A stretch of DNA of 50,838 nucleotides, taken from positions 1 to 50,838 of the forward strand of contig CANJDH010000026.1 in assembly GCA_947473125.1 (NCBI GenBank), in the 5' to 3' direction. Position 1 is the stretch's first letter, and each line of letters begins with the position of its first letter. The DNA is from Burkholderiales bacterium. GTDB taxonomy: Bacteria; Pseudomonadota; Gammaproteobacteria; Burkholderiales; JAEUOS01. Both the position numbers and the translations under genes were made by a program. This document shows, one piece after another, positions 31,181 to 39,841 of the stretch. Under the pieces are notes generated by a model. That model did no database searches, was not told the origin of the DNA, and was given only the letters and a program-made list of their open reading frames with translations.

Positions 31181-34101
31181 ACCCGGTGAGGAAGCCCCTG
31201 TACTCGAACACGGCCTGGTGCGCCCGGCTTGGCAGCGCCCTGCGCCAGGTGTGGGGCGTGCTGCTGGTTTGCGCCCTGCTGCCGGCCCATGCCCAGATAA
31301 CCTATGTGGCCAATCGCACGGCCGCCGCCAATTCGAATGCGGTCACGATCACCAAGCCGGTCGGGGTTGCCACAAACGATCTGCTGATCACTACTCTGGG
31401 CCAACGGGGTCAAAGCGCCACCCCGTTTCTCCGGGTCACCCCTGCCGGCGCGCCGGCTGGATGGACGCGCATCACCGGCGTCAGCTCAGGCGCCAACCTC
31501 GGGATCGACGCCTACTGGAAGCTGGCCACCGCCACCGAGCCGGCTTCGTATACCTGGACCCTGAACCGGTCGGACCGAACCGTGGGCTCGATCGTCGTGT
31601 TCCGGGGCGTGGACACCACCATACCAGCCGTGGTCCAGGGGACGCAGCACAACGTCACCGCGTCGACCACCTATACGGCGCCGTCGATCAATACCGGTGC
31701 CGTTGCCAACACCATGCTGCTGGCCCTGTACGGCATCGCCGATGGTCGCCGCACGATCAACGGGGCCACCGGGATGACCCAGATCTTTTCTGCGTCCTCG
31801 AACAATGCAGCCTCGGGCCTCGCGCTCGGCGCCTCGTACGCAGCGCAGGCAGCGCCGGGCGCCACGGGGACGCGCCTGTCTGCGGGCAACACGTCCCTGG
31901 TCAATCTGGGCATGCTGGTTGCACTGCGCACCGCAACGCCGGTCGCCAGTTTCAGCGTCAATACCGGCGGCGCGACCGGCAATACCTGCCAGCCAAAAAA
32001 CATCACGATCACGGCGCGCGATGCGGGTGCCGGCACGCTCACTGGCTACGGCGGCACGATCAATCTCACCACCTCGACCGCCCATGGAAACTGGGCCAAG
32101 GTGACCGCGGCAGGCACGCTCACCGGCGGCGCCGCCAACAACGGTACGGCGAGTTACACCTTTGTCCCCGCCGACAACGGCGTGGTCAAGCTGGCACTGA
32201 GCAATACTTCGCCCGACGCGGCACTTACGGTCAACGTGGTCGACAGCCTGATCCCGGCGTCGAGCACCACGTCAACGGCGATTGCGTTCTCCGATAGTGC
32301 CTTCGTGTTTACGCTTGATCCGGTGCAGGTGGCGGCGCGCAACCAGGCCATCAGCGTGGCACTGTGGGCCAAGGACAGTGCCACGGCTACGACCTGTTCG
32401 ATCGTTACCTCCTACAGTGGTGCGAAAAACCTCAAGGCCTGGATTACCCGGGACGTTGCCGACCCGGGCGGTGCTGCGCCCGCCATTGGCGCACTCAGCC
32501 TGCCCAACGCGCAGCCCGGGGCGAACAACTTGAGCACGCTCACTTTCGCGAGCGGCAGCGCCAGCTTCAACCTGGCGAGCACCGACGTGGGCAAGTACGT
32601 CCTCAACCTACGCGACGATAGTTCCGCCTTCACCACGGTGCCGTTCGGTGCGTCGAGCAGCATCACTACCCGGCCGTTCGGTCTTGGATTCACCAACATC
32701 ATGAAGGGAGCGACGAGCAACCCGGGTGGCAGCGCCACAGCTGGCGGCAGCTTCATCGCGGCGGGCGACACCTTCCAGGCGACCGTGTCGGGCTTCCTCT
32801 GGGCGGCGGCCGACGACGTCAACAACGACGGCGTTCCCGATGCCGGCGCCAACATTACCGACAATGGCGTCACGCCATCCTACAAGTGGGCGACGACGCT
32901 GTCCGCAGTTGCGCCGTTCACGCCAGCGGCCGGCACGCTCGGCGCGCTTGGCGGTACCACTTCGATTCCCCAGGCGAGTTTCGCCGCCGGCACCACGACG
33001 GTGATCGACTTGACCTACTCCGAAGCCGGCAGTGTCACGTTGCAGGCGAGCGCCGCCAATTACCTGGGCACTGTGGGCGCCAACCTTGCTACCAGCAGCG
33101 GCGTGGTCGGCCGTTTCTTCGCAGACCATTTCGCGTTGCTGGCCGGTGCGTCAGTCAGCGCCGGTTGCGGGGCCTTCACTTACATGGACCAGGCGTTGCT
33201 AGGGCTCTCGTTCACCATCGAGGCGCAGTCGAAGGGCAACAGCCGCCTCAATAACTACCATACCGCCGCCAACAGCTTTGCGGTTGCCACGGTCAGCGTT
33301 CTGGCCGAGGATACGGCTGTCGGGAATGACGGCACCGACCTGAGCGTGCGGGTCTCGGGCGTGGTGGTGCCGGCGCCGGCCTGGGTTTCCGGCCGCTACA
33401 CCAGCACCACCGCCGCTGCCAGATTTCTCCGTGTCGCCAACCCGGACGGCCCCTATGACGCGTTGCAACTCGGGGTGCGGGTCGGCGGCGACCCGAACGG
33501 CGCGCTGCTCTCGGGAACCAACATGAATCCGGCCACTGCCGGCACCTGTAGCGGCGCTGGTTGCAACGGCGTAAAGCTCAACGCCGGTCTCGCCTCGGTC
33601 CGCTATGGCCGGATGCGTCTGGTTAACGGCACCAGTTCGCAATTGCTGCCGGCCACGCTCATTGCCGAGGCACAGTATTACCTCAAGTCGGCTGGCGGCT
33701 TTACCACCAATACCTCCGACGCGTGCACCTTGCTGACGGCAGCCAATTTCAGCCTCGGAAATGGCCAGGGCATTGCGACGGCGACCTTGCAGATCAACAT
33801 GGCGGCCGGCACGCTGACCAGCGGACGCAAGACCTTGACGGTATCCAGGGCCGGCAGCGCCACCCAGGGACCGGGCGGCACCACCAAGGGCAGCGTCGAC
33901 GTCGGGCTCAACCTCGGCTCGACCACCAGCGGTCAATATTGCAGCGGTTCATTTGCCCTCAACACCGGCGCTGGGCTGGCGCATTTGCGCGCGCGCTGGT
34001 GCGCCGTGCCAGGCACCTGGGATCGCGATCCGGTGGCGCGCGCCGTGTTTGGGGTGTATCCGGGGTCGGATACGCTCCTGATGCTGCGCGAAAATTATTG
34101 A
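31171..34101 (+). CDS. mshQ: Large secreted adhesin-like protein MshQ (DUF6701-type C-terminus)
   Basis: This protein of about 976 residues has a signal peptide (VWGVLLVCALLPAHAQ). Residues about 40-220 form a beta-rich domain (VTITKPVGVATNDLLI, SIVVFRGVDTT), then Ig-like Thr/Ser/Gly-rich segments. The C-terminal region is of the type annotated DUF6701 in MshQ (GRFFADHFALLAGASV, YGRMRLVNG, LIAEAQYYLKS, NTSDACTL). In Vibrio MshQ a LamG-like domain occurs instead of the N-terminal domain seen here. The ATG at 31171 or the ATG at 31177 (ATGA overlap with mshP) may be the start. It is the probable surface-exposed tip or adhesin of the pilus. Confidence 0.85.
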   Translation: MEMNPVRKPLYSNTAWCARLGSALRQVWGVLLVCALLPAHAQITYVANRTAAANSNAVTITKPVGVATNDLLITTLGQRGQSATPFLRVTPAGAPAGWTRITGVSSGANLGIDAYWKLATATEPASYTWTLNRSDRTVGSIVVFRGVDTTIPAVVQGTQHNVTASTTYTAPSINTGAVANTMLLALYGIADGRRTINGATGMTQIFSASSNNAASGLALGASYAAQAAPGATGTRLSAGNTSLVNLGMLVALRTATPVASFSVNTGGATGNTCQPKNITITARDAGAGTLTGYGGTINLTTSTAHGNWAKVTAAGTLTGGAANNGTASYTFVPADNGVVKLALSNTSPDAALTVNVVDSLIPASSTTSTAIAFSDSAFVFTLDPVQVAARNQAISVALWAKDSATATTCSIVTSYSGAKNLKAWITRDVADPGGAAPAIGALSLPNAQPGANNLSTLTFASGSASFNLASTDVGKYVLNLRDDSSAFTTVPFGASSSITTRPFGLGFTNIMKGATSNPGGSATAGGSFIAAGDTFQATVSGFLWAAADDVNNDGVPDAGANITDNGVTPSYKWATTLSAVAPFTPAAGTLGALGGTTSIPQASFAAGTTTVIDLTYSEAGSVTLQASAANYLGTVGANLATSSGVVGRFFADHFALLAGASVSAGCGAFTYMDQALLGLSFTIEAQSKGNSRLNNYHTAANSFAVATVSVLAEDTAVGNDGTDLSVRVSGVVVPAPAWVSGRYTSTTAAARFLRVANPDGPYDALQLGVRVGGDPNGALLSGTNMNPATAGTCSGAGCNGVKLNAGLASVRYGRMRLVNGTSSQLLPATLIAEAQYYLKSAGGFTTNTSDACTLLTAANFSLGNGQGIATATLQINMAAGTLTSGRKTLTVSRAGSATQGPGGTTKGSVDVGLNLGSTTSGQYCSGSFALNTGAGLAHLRARWCAVPGTWDRDPVARAVFGVYPGSDTLLMLRENY

Positions 34102-34151
34102 TGTTGTCGACCCTGGGAGCCCTCGGCACGGCACGTCTGGCGCGTTCAGGT

Positions 34152-34171
34152 GGTATTTTCCTGAGAATACC
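34152..34171 (+). terminator. Inverted repeat after mshQ
   Basis: GGTATT (34152-34157) and AATACC (34166-34171) pair around an 8-base centre that can extend the stem by two or three pairs. It lies 50 bases after the mshQ stop and before the promoter of the mshI unit. No T-run follows, so terminator function is uncertain. Confidence 0.35.
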
Positions 34172-34244
34172 CGGGCCGTTCAGTCAACCTGCTAGTCTCG
34201 TGTTTGGCGCGATGCGGATAGTTGATTAAATCTAGAAAAACGAT

Positions 34245-34273
34245 TTGACAACAATGGGTTATTGCTATATTTT
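34245..34273 (+). promoter_or_regulatory. Sigma-70-type promoter for mshI-mshN
   Basis: A perfect -35 TTGACA (34245-34250) is followed by TATTTT (34268-34273) at 17 bases, or the better -10 TATATT (34266-34271) at 15. The region is strikingly AT-rich for this window. It lies 27 bases before the mshI ATG. It probably starts a second transcript covering the secretion half of the locus. Confidence 0.65.
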
Positions 34274-34299
34274 GATTTGAATTATTGCTCGGCGTCTGC

Positions 34300-35235
34300 A
34301 TGAAACTTTCGTTTCGTCCACAAGCTCTCTCCGGCTGGCTCGCCTTGCGCCAGCGGGGCGACGAAATTGATGCCGCCCACATTGAGCGGCGCGGGAGTCG
34401 ATTGCAGGTTTCCCTGTGCGAAACCTATCGCGCCGGCGGCGACATCATTGGTGTGCTGTCACGCCTGCGCCGCGACAAGGGTTGGCGGCGCTACCGTTGC
34501 ACCATGCTCCTCGGCGGCGATCAGTACCAGCTCCATAGCTTCGACGCTCCCAAGGTGCCTGCACAAGAATTGAAGAGCGCGGCACGCTGGCGCGTCAAGG
34601 ACTTGATCGATTACCCGCTGGACGACGCGATGGTCGACATTCTCGACATCCCGGTCGACGCCAATGCCCGCAACCACGCAGTGTTTGCGGTGTCGGCACG
34701 CAATGAAGTTCTGCAGCGTACCGTGCGACGCTGCCAGGATGCGGGCATTGCGCTGGCCGCGATCGACATTCCGGAAGTTGCCCAGCGCAACGTCTCGGCA
34801 CTGTTCGAGGAGGACAATCGCGGCCTGGCGTTCCTGGCTTTTGACGAATCCGGCGGGCTCTTGACCGTGACCTTTCGCGGCGAACTCTATCTGACGCGGC
34901 GCATCGACATTCCGCTGGCAAAACTGCTCGACAAAGACCCCGAATCGCGCGCCCAGTTGCACGAGCGGATTGCGCTTGAGGTGCAGCGCTCGCTGGACCA
35001 TTTTGATCGGCAATACAGCTTCATCACCATCTCGCGCCTGATGCTGGCACCGCTTCCGGCACAAACAGGGTTGGCCGAAAGCCTGGCGGCGAACATCTAT
35101 TTGCGCGTCGATCTGGCCGACATCTGCGAAGCGCTCGATTGCCAGGGCATTCCGGAGCTGTCGGACCCTGCACGGCAAGGCCTGTGTTTGCAGATTTTGG
35201 GCGCGGCACTGCGCGACGAGAAGGCCGCAGTGTGA
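34300..35235 (+). CDS. mshI: MshI (PilM-like actin-fold pilus assembly protein)
   Basis: This 311-residue cytoplasmic protein resembles MshI/PilM. It has an N-terminal actin-like fold start (GWLALRQRGDEIDAAHI), ELKSAARWRVKDLIDYPLDDAMVD, and LEVQRSLDHFDRQYSFI. It would bind the N-terminus of the PilN-like partner at the inner membrane. The ATG at 34300 was chosen over an in-frame TTG at 34285. Its stop overlaps the next start (GTGA). Confidence 0.88.
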   Translation: MKLSFRPQALSGWLALRQRGDEIDAAHIERRGSRLQVSLCETYRAGGDIIGVLSRLRRDKGWRRYRCTMLLGGDQYQLHSFDAPKVPAQELKSAARWRVKDLIDYPLDDAMVDILDIPVDANARNHAVFAVSARNEVLQRTVRRCQDAGIALAAIDIPEVAQRNVSALFEEDNRGLAFLAFDESGGLLTVTFRGELYLTRRIDIPLAKLLDKDPESRAQLHERIALEVQRSLDHFDRQYSFITISRLMLAPLPAQTGLAESLAANIYLRVDLADICEALDCQGIPELSDPARQGLCLQILGAALRDEKAAV

Positions 35236-35921
35236 CGCAGCAGATCAATCTCTACCACCCGGGTTTCCTGCGCCGCAACCCGTTCCTGGAGCCGGGCGCC
35301 CTGCTGGGCTATGCACTTGCGCTGCTGCTGCTGCTGGCTTTGGGCGCGTCCGCTGTGGCGCGCAGCCAGCGAGTAAGCCTTGCGGAAGAGGCGGCGGCGA
35401 TCGAGGCGCACATCAAGGGCCAACAGGAGCAAAGCGTTGTGCTGGCCAGCCAGAAGGCGGCGCGGGTGAGGGATCAGGCGCTGGAAGCCGAGGTGGGTCG
35501 CCTCGAAACGCTGGTGCGCCGGCGTGGCGAAAGCCTGGCCGTGATCAGCGGCGGTGCACTCGGTAGTACCAACGGCTTTTCGGCGCACATGCGTGCTCTG
35601 GCCCGGCAGTCGGTGGGCGGGCTCTGGCTTACCGGGGTTTCGATTGCCAATGGCGGCAGCGAAGTGACCCTGCGCGGACGCATGCTCCATGCCGACCTGC
35701 TGCCGCGTTTTCTCGGGCGTCTCGGGACGGAAAAATCGTTCGAGGGCCGCGGCTTCCGGTCGCTGGCGATTGATCAGCCCAAACCGGCTGAAGCGGCTTC
35801 GCCTGTTGCGACTGCGCCTGCAGCAGTCCAAGCGGCCCCAGCCTACCTGATGTTCGAAATCGCCACGCTTGATGTGGCGAGCCGCGGGGCTGGCGCTGCT
35901 GCCGGGGGAGTGTCCAAGTGA
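35232..35921 (+). CDS. PilN-like inner-membrane alignment protein of the MSHA system
   Basis: This 229-residue protein begins with the PilN signature QINLYHPGFLRRNPF. One membrane helix follows (about 22-43, ALALLLLLALGASAVA), then a periplasmic coiled coil (45-100) and a ferredoxin-like domain (GFSAHMRALARQSVGGLWLTGVSI). The QINLY segment is the part that binds PilM-type proteins, here MshI. The GTG start overlaps the mshI stop; no other start keeps the QINLY motif near the N-terminus. It overlaps mshJ. Confidence 0.85.
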   Translation: MTQQINLYHPGFLRRNPFLEPGALLGYALALLLLLALGASAVARSQRVSLAEEAAAIEAHIKGQQEQSVVLASQKAARVRDQALEAEVGRLETLVRRRGESLAVISGGALGSTNGFSAHMRALARQSVGGLWLTGVSIANGGSEVTLRGRMLHADLLPRFLGRLGTEKSFEGRGFRSLAIDQPKPAEAASPVATAPAAVQAAPAYLMFEIATLDVASRGAGAAAGGVSK

Positions 35922-36652
35922 AGCAGGCATGGGCGCGCTATAGCCATTGGTTCAACGCACTCAAGCCGCGTGAGCGCAACCTGGTGGTGGTGGCTGTGCT
36001 CGCGCTTGCAGGATTTGTTCCCTATTCGCTTGCCATCGAGCCGCAACTCCGCGAGAGCCGGCGGCTATCTGCCCAGATCGAGACCCAAGGGAAATTGCTC
36101 GCGTCCATTCGCAGCGATGTCGCCGCGCTGGCGGCATCCAACGTCGATCCGGATAGTGCCAATCGCGAGCGCGTAGCGCAGCTGACGCGCCAGCTGCGCA
36201 CCCTGGACGAAGGCATGCGTGCCACGCAAAAAGGGCTGGTGCCGGCCGACCAGATGGCAAAAATGCTGGAAAGCCTGCTCGATCGCAACCGCGGCTTGCG
36301 GATTGTTGCTCTTCGCACCTTGCCGCCGGCACCGTTGCTTGATCGTCCGGCTGCCGCACCTGGGCAATCGGACGCCACGACCAATTCGGCTCCACCTTCC
36401 GCCGGCACGCCTGCGCCGGGTGCCAAAGCGGCGCAAGGGCAGGGGACGGGTGCGGGCATCTACCGGCATGGGGTCGAGCTGGTGCTTCAGGGCGGCTACG
36501 CCGAGCTTTCAGCCTACCTGGAGCAAATCGAGCGTCTGCCCACGCAGGTGTTTTGGTCAAAAGCAGTGCTGGACGCAGAGGCCTACCCGCGCGTCACGCT
36601 TACGCTATCGATATTCACCATTGGACTGGAAGCGGCGTGGCTGTCGGTATGA
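35918..36652 (+). CDS. mshJ: MshJ (PilO/GspM-like)
   Basis: This 244-residue protein has a short cytoplasmic part (WFNALKPRERNLVVV), one membrane helix (about 21-39) and a coiled coil. A Pro/Ala/Gly linker (about 143-176) follows, then the conserved GIYRHGVELVLQGGYAELSAYLEQIE domain and a tail VFWSKAVLDAEAYPRVTLTLSIFT typical of MshJ. The GTG start overlaps the PilN-like stop. It would pair with the PilN-like protein in the periplasm. Confidence 0.88.
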   Translation: MKQAWARYSHWFNALKPRERNLVVVAVLALAGFVPYSLAIEPQLRESRRLSAQIETQGKLLASIRSDVAALAASNVDPDSANRERVAQLTRQLRTLDEGMRATQKGLVPADQMAKMLESLLDRNRGLRIVALRTLPPAPLLDRPAAAPGQSDATTNSAPPSAGTPAPGAKAAQGQGTGAGIYRHGVELVLQGGYAELSAYLEQIERLPTQVFWSKAVLDAEAYPRVTLTLSIFTIGLEAAWLSV

Positions 36653-37056
36653 GGGTGAACAGGGCCAACCGCCGACTACTGCAGTCGGTAACATGGGCAT
36701 TGCTGTCGGTGGCGGTGGGCATCACACTCGCTGCTGGCGAGTCGGTGCTCCCCGACCCGACACGGCCGCCGGACGGCATGATTGGTTTGCCCGCCACGGG
36801 CGAGCCTGCCGTGCCAGCGGAGCCGAGGCTGCAATCGGTATTGATCGGCAGCGCCGGGCGAAGCGCTATCATTGACGGACAGCGATACAAGGTGGGAGAT
36901 AGAGTGGGCGATGCGCGTCTGGTCAAGATATCCGAGAATGAAGTGATACTGACCAATTCGGGTGGGCGGCAAACCATGCGTCTGTTCCCGGCGGTCAAGA
37001 AAACGTCGCCAGAGCGGGCCACCCCCGCACGCCGCGGCGCATCAAGGAATCCCTGA
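36649..37056 (+). CDS. mshK: MshK (PilP-like)
   Basis: This 135-residue protein has an N-terminal hydrophobic segment, the conserved LPDPTRPP, then LQSVLIGSAGRSAIIDGQRYKVGDRVGDARLVKI and EVILTNSGG, the MshK/PilP pattern. It probably links the inner-membrane PilN/O-like complex to the MshL secretin. The ATG at 36649 overlaps the mshJ stop (ATGA); upstream in-frame codons lie inside mshJ. Confidence 0.87.
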   Translation: MRVNRANRRLLQSVTWALLSVAVGITLAAGESVLPDPTRPPDGMIGLPATGEPAVPAEPRLQSVLIGSAGRSAIIDGQRYKVGDRVGDARLVKISENEVILTNSGGRQTMRLFPAVKKTSPERATPARRGASRNP

Positions 37057-37057
37057 C

Positions 37058-38944
37058 GTGAACAAATCAGCTGTCCTGTCGGTGGTCTGCTGCATCGCTT
37101 TTGCCGGATGCGTCAGCAAGACCATCGGGCCCGACAATACCCTTGATCGTATTTCCAGCGAGATTCGCAAAGCCACGGAGCCGCGCCAGGTGCAGCAACA
37201 ACCGCCGCCCGAAGCGGTGCGGCAGGCCTTGCTCCCGCCGGTGGTGGTGGATACCCCCAGTGCCGGCCAGACGTCGGAGCCCCGCTTCAACCTGGTCGTC
37301 AACAACCTGCCGATCAATCAGGTGCTGATGGCCATGGTGTCCGACACCCGCTATAGCATGCTCGCGCATCCCGATGTACGCGAGCCGATTACCATCAATT
37401 TGAAGGACGTGACCATGCGCGAAGCGCTGGACACGTTGCGTGAACTCTACGGTTACGACTACAAGATTCAGGGCAACCGGATTTTCGTGCAGGCCCCGGG
37501 GCTGCAAACGCGCGTGTTTCAGGTCAACTACCTGACCGGCCGGCGCGTCGGCCGTGCCGATGTACGGGTGACGTCGGGTTCGATCCAGACGCCGTCTTTC
37601 AGTGCCCCGGCACAGATATCGACGACGCCGGGTGTGGCGCCGCTGGCGGCCGCGGGCGGTTCCACGCCGCAGTCGGTCGAGAGCAGCCGGATTACCACCA
37701 CCTCCGACAACGACTACTGGCGCGACCTGATCGATGCGCTTAACGCGATACTGGGCATCAGTGTGGCGCAGGTGGGCGGGGGCGCGCCGGCCGCACCGAA
37801 TGCGCCCAACGCGCTGCCCCAGATCGAGCGTCGCGCGGTGGTGGTCAATCCGCAGGCCGGCGTGGTGGTGGTGCGCGGGTATCCGGCCGACATGCGCAAT
37901 GTCGAGGCCTTCCTCAAGGCGATGTCGCTGGTGGTGGAGCGCCAGGTGATGCTCGAAGCCAAGATCATCGAAGTTTCGCTCAGTGACGGGTTTCAGGCGG
38001 GGATCAACTGGGGCACATTCAGTGCCGGCAACAACAGCCGTTTCAGTGCCGGCGTGCTTACGCCCGGATCCACCCTGCGCACCGACGGCGGGATGACCAC
38101 GCCGACCACGCGTGCGCCGGACGGTTCGATCCTGGCCGGCGCGGCGTTTAGCTCGGACCCGGCACGGCCGATGGTGACGTCACCCGATCCGCTTGGCGGC
38201 CTGAGCGCCGGCACCGCCAGCAGCATCATGCAACTGGGCGCCAACGCCGCCGGCGGGGTCTTCGGCCTGGCACTGCAGACCAGCAGTTTTGCGGCACTGC
38301 TCAACTTCCTCGAAACCCACGGCAAGGTCCAGGTGCTGTCGAGCCCGCGCATTGCCACCATGAACAACCAGAAGGCGGTTCTCAAGGTCGGTACCGACGA
38401 ATTCTTTGTCACCAACGTCACGACCACGACCACCACGTCGGGCACCAGCACGATCGTCTCACCGACGATCACCACCCAGCCGTTTTTCTCCGGCATCGCA
38501 CTTGACGTGACGCCGCAAATTTCCGAAGACAACCGCATTACGCTGCACATCCATCCGTCGGTGAGCCTGGTGACCGACAAGGCCAAGACCATCAACCTGG
38601 GGACGCTGGGCAATTTCACGGTGCCGCTGGCGTCGAGCAGCGTCAACGAAAGCGACACCATCGTGCGCGTCGACGACGGCAGCATCGTCGCCATCGGCGG
38701 GCTGATGCGCCAGGCGCAAAATGCGGTGCGCTCGCAGGTGCCGGGAATCGGTGACCTGCCCGGCATCGGCGATTTGTTCCGCAACCGGGCGGACGGATTG
38801 TCGAAGAGTGAACTGGTGATCCTCCTTAAGACCTCGGTGATTCATGGAGAGTCGTCGTGGCAGCAGCAGGCGCAGGAGGTCGGTGACCGGGTTCAGGCGA
38901 ATCAGCGCGCGCCGGCGCCGGCGCCGCGCAAGCCGGGGGAGTAA
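37058..38944 (+). CDS. mshL: Outer-membrane secretin MshL
   Basis: This 628-residue secretin is probably lipid-anchored: the lipobox AFAGC ends at residue 17. A secretin N-domain follows (PRFNLVVNNLPINQVLMAMV through EALDTLRELYGYDYKI, about 69-133), then a second N-domain (VVNPQAGVVVVRGYPADM). The beta-barrel core has VQVLSSPRIATMNNQKAVLKVG and a C-terminal SELVILLKTSVI. It forms the gated outer-membrane channel for the pilus. The start is a GTG one base after the mshK stop. Confidence 0.92.
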   Translation: MNKSAVLSVVCCIAFAGCVSKTIGPDNTLDRISSEIRKATEPRQVQQQPPPEAVRQALLPPVVVDTPSAGQTSEPRFNLVVNNLPINQVLMAMVSDTRYSMLAHPDVREPITINLKDVTMREALDTLRELYGYDYKIQGNRIFVQAPGLQTRVFQVNYLTGRRVGRADVRVTSGSIQTPSFSAPAQISTTPGVAPLAAAGGSTPQSVESSRITTTSDNDYWRDLIDALNAILGISVAQVGGGAPAAPNAPNALPQIERRAVVVNPQAGVVVVRGYPADMRNVEAFLKAMSLVVERQVMLEAKIIEVSLSDGFQAGINWGTFSAGNNSRFSAGVLTPGSTLRTDGGMTTPTTRAPDGSILAGAAFSSDPARPMVTSPDPLGGLSAGTASSIMQLGANAAGGVFGLALQTSSFAALLNFLETHGKVQVLSSPRIATMNNQKAVLKVGTDEFFVTNVTTTTTTSGTSTIVSPTITTQPFFSGIALDVTPQISEDNRITLHIHPSVSLVTDKAKTINLGTLGNFTVPLASSSVNESDTIVRVDDGSIVAIGGLMRQAQNAVRSQVPGIGDLPGIGDLFRNRADGLSKSELVILLKTSVIHGESSWQQQAQEVGDRVQANQRAPAPAPRKPGE

Positions 38945-38947
38945 GCC

Positions 38948-39841
38948 ATGTATGAGTCGCATTTCGGCCTGCGCGAAATGCCTTTCAGCATTACGCCCGA
39001 TACCAGCTTTGCCTTTGCCGGCCGGCAGCACCAGAATGCGCTCAATACCCTGCTGGTCGCGGTGCGCAACCTTGAAGGCTTCATCAAGATCACCGGCGAG
39101 GTGGGCACCGGGAAAACCTTGCTGTGCCGGCGCTTTCTGGCCATGCGGGATGCGAATTGGGCGACGGCGTACATCCCGAACCCGTTCCTCGAGCCGGCGT
39201 CGTTGTTACTCGCGATTGCAGAAGAGCTGGGCATTGCGCTGCCACGCGACCTTGAACAGCACCAGGTGCACAAGCACCTGACCTCGGGTTTGCTCGGGCT
39301 GGCCGGCGCAGGCAAGAACGTGGTCCTGTGTATCGACGAAGCCCAGGCGATGCCGCTTGAAACGCTTGAGACCCTGCGACTTTTGACCAATCTCGAAACG
39401 GAGAAGCGCAAGCTGATTCAGGTAGTGTTGTTTGGCCAGCCGGAACTCAATGAGAAGCTGGCGGACCCGCGGGTACGGCAGTTGCGCCAGCGCATCACGT
39501 TCCAGTTCCATCTTGGCAACCTGGCCCCGGACGAAGTAGCCCACTACGTTGACCACCGGCTCCGGGTGGCCGGGCATGGTGGCGGAGAGGTGTTTACGCG
39601 CAAAGCCGTAATGGCGCTATATCGCGGTTCCGGCGGGTTGCCGCGACTGATCAACATCCTTGCCCACAAATCGATGATGCTGGCCTACGGAGAAGGCTCC
39701 ATCCAGGTACGGCCACAGCACGTGCGCGCCGCCGCGTCCGATACCCCCGCAGTCGTGAGCTCAATGAACCTGCGCCGCTGGCTGGCGCTGGCGCTGTCCT
39801 GTGCTTCCGTGGCCGGCTTCGCCTGGGTATTGCTGCCATGA
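38948..39841 (+). CDS. mshM: MshM (ExeA/GspA-like AAA ATPase)
   Basis: This 297-residue AAA ATPase begins MYESHFGLREMPFSITPD, the family signature. It has Walker A GEVGTGKT (50-57), Walker B VVLCIDEAQ (125-133), the LRLLTNLETE sensor region and GSGGLPRLINIL. A C-terminal membrane helix lies at about 279-296. ExeA-type proteins help the secretin cross peptidoglycan. The start is three bases after mshL, and the end overlaps mshN. Confidence 0.92.
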   Translation: MYESHFGLREMPFSITPDTSFAFAGRQHQNALNTLLVAVRNLEGFIKITGEVGTGKTLLCRRFLAMRDANWATAYIPNPFLEPASLLLAIAEELGIALPRDLEQHQVHKHLTSGLLGLAGAGKNVVLCIDEAQAMPLETLETLRLLTNLETEKRKLIQVVLFGQPELNEKLADPRVRQLRQRITFQFHLGNLAPDEVAHYVDHRLRVAGHGGGEVFTRKAVMALYRGSGGLPRLINILAHKSMMLAYGEGSIQVRPQHVRAAASDTPAVVSSMNLRRWLALALSCASVAGFAWVLLP

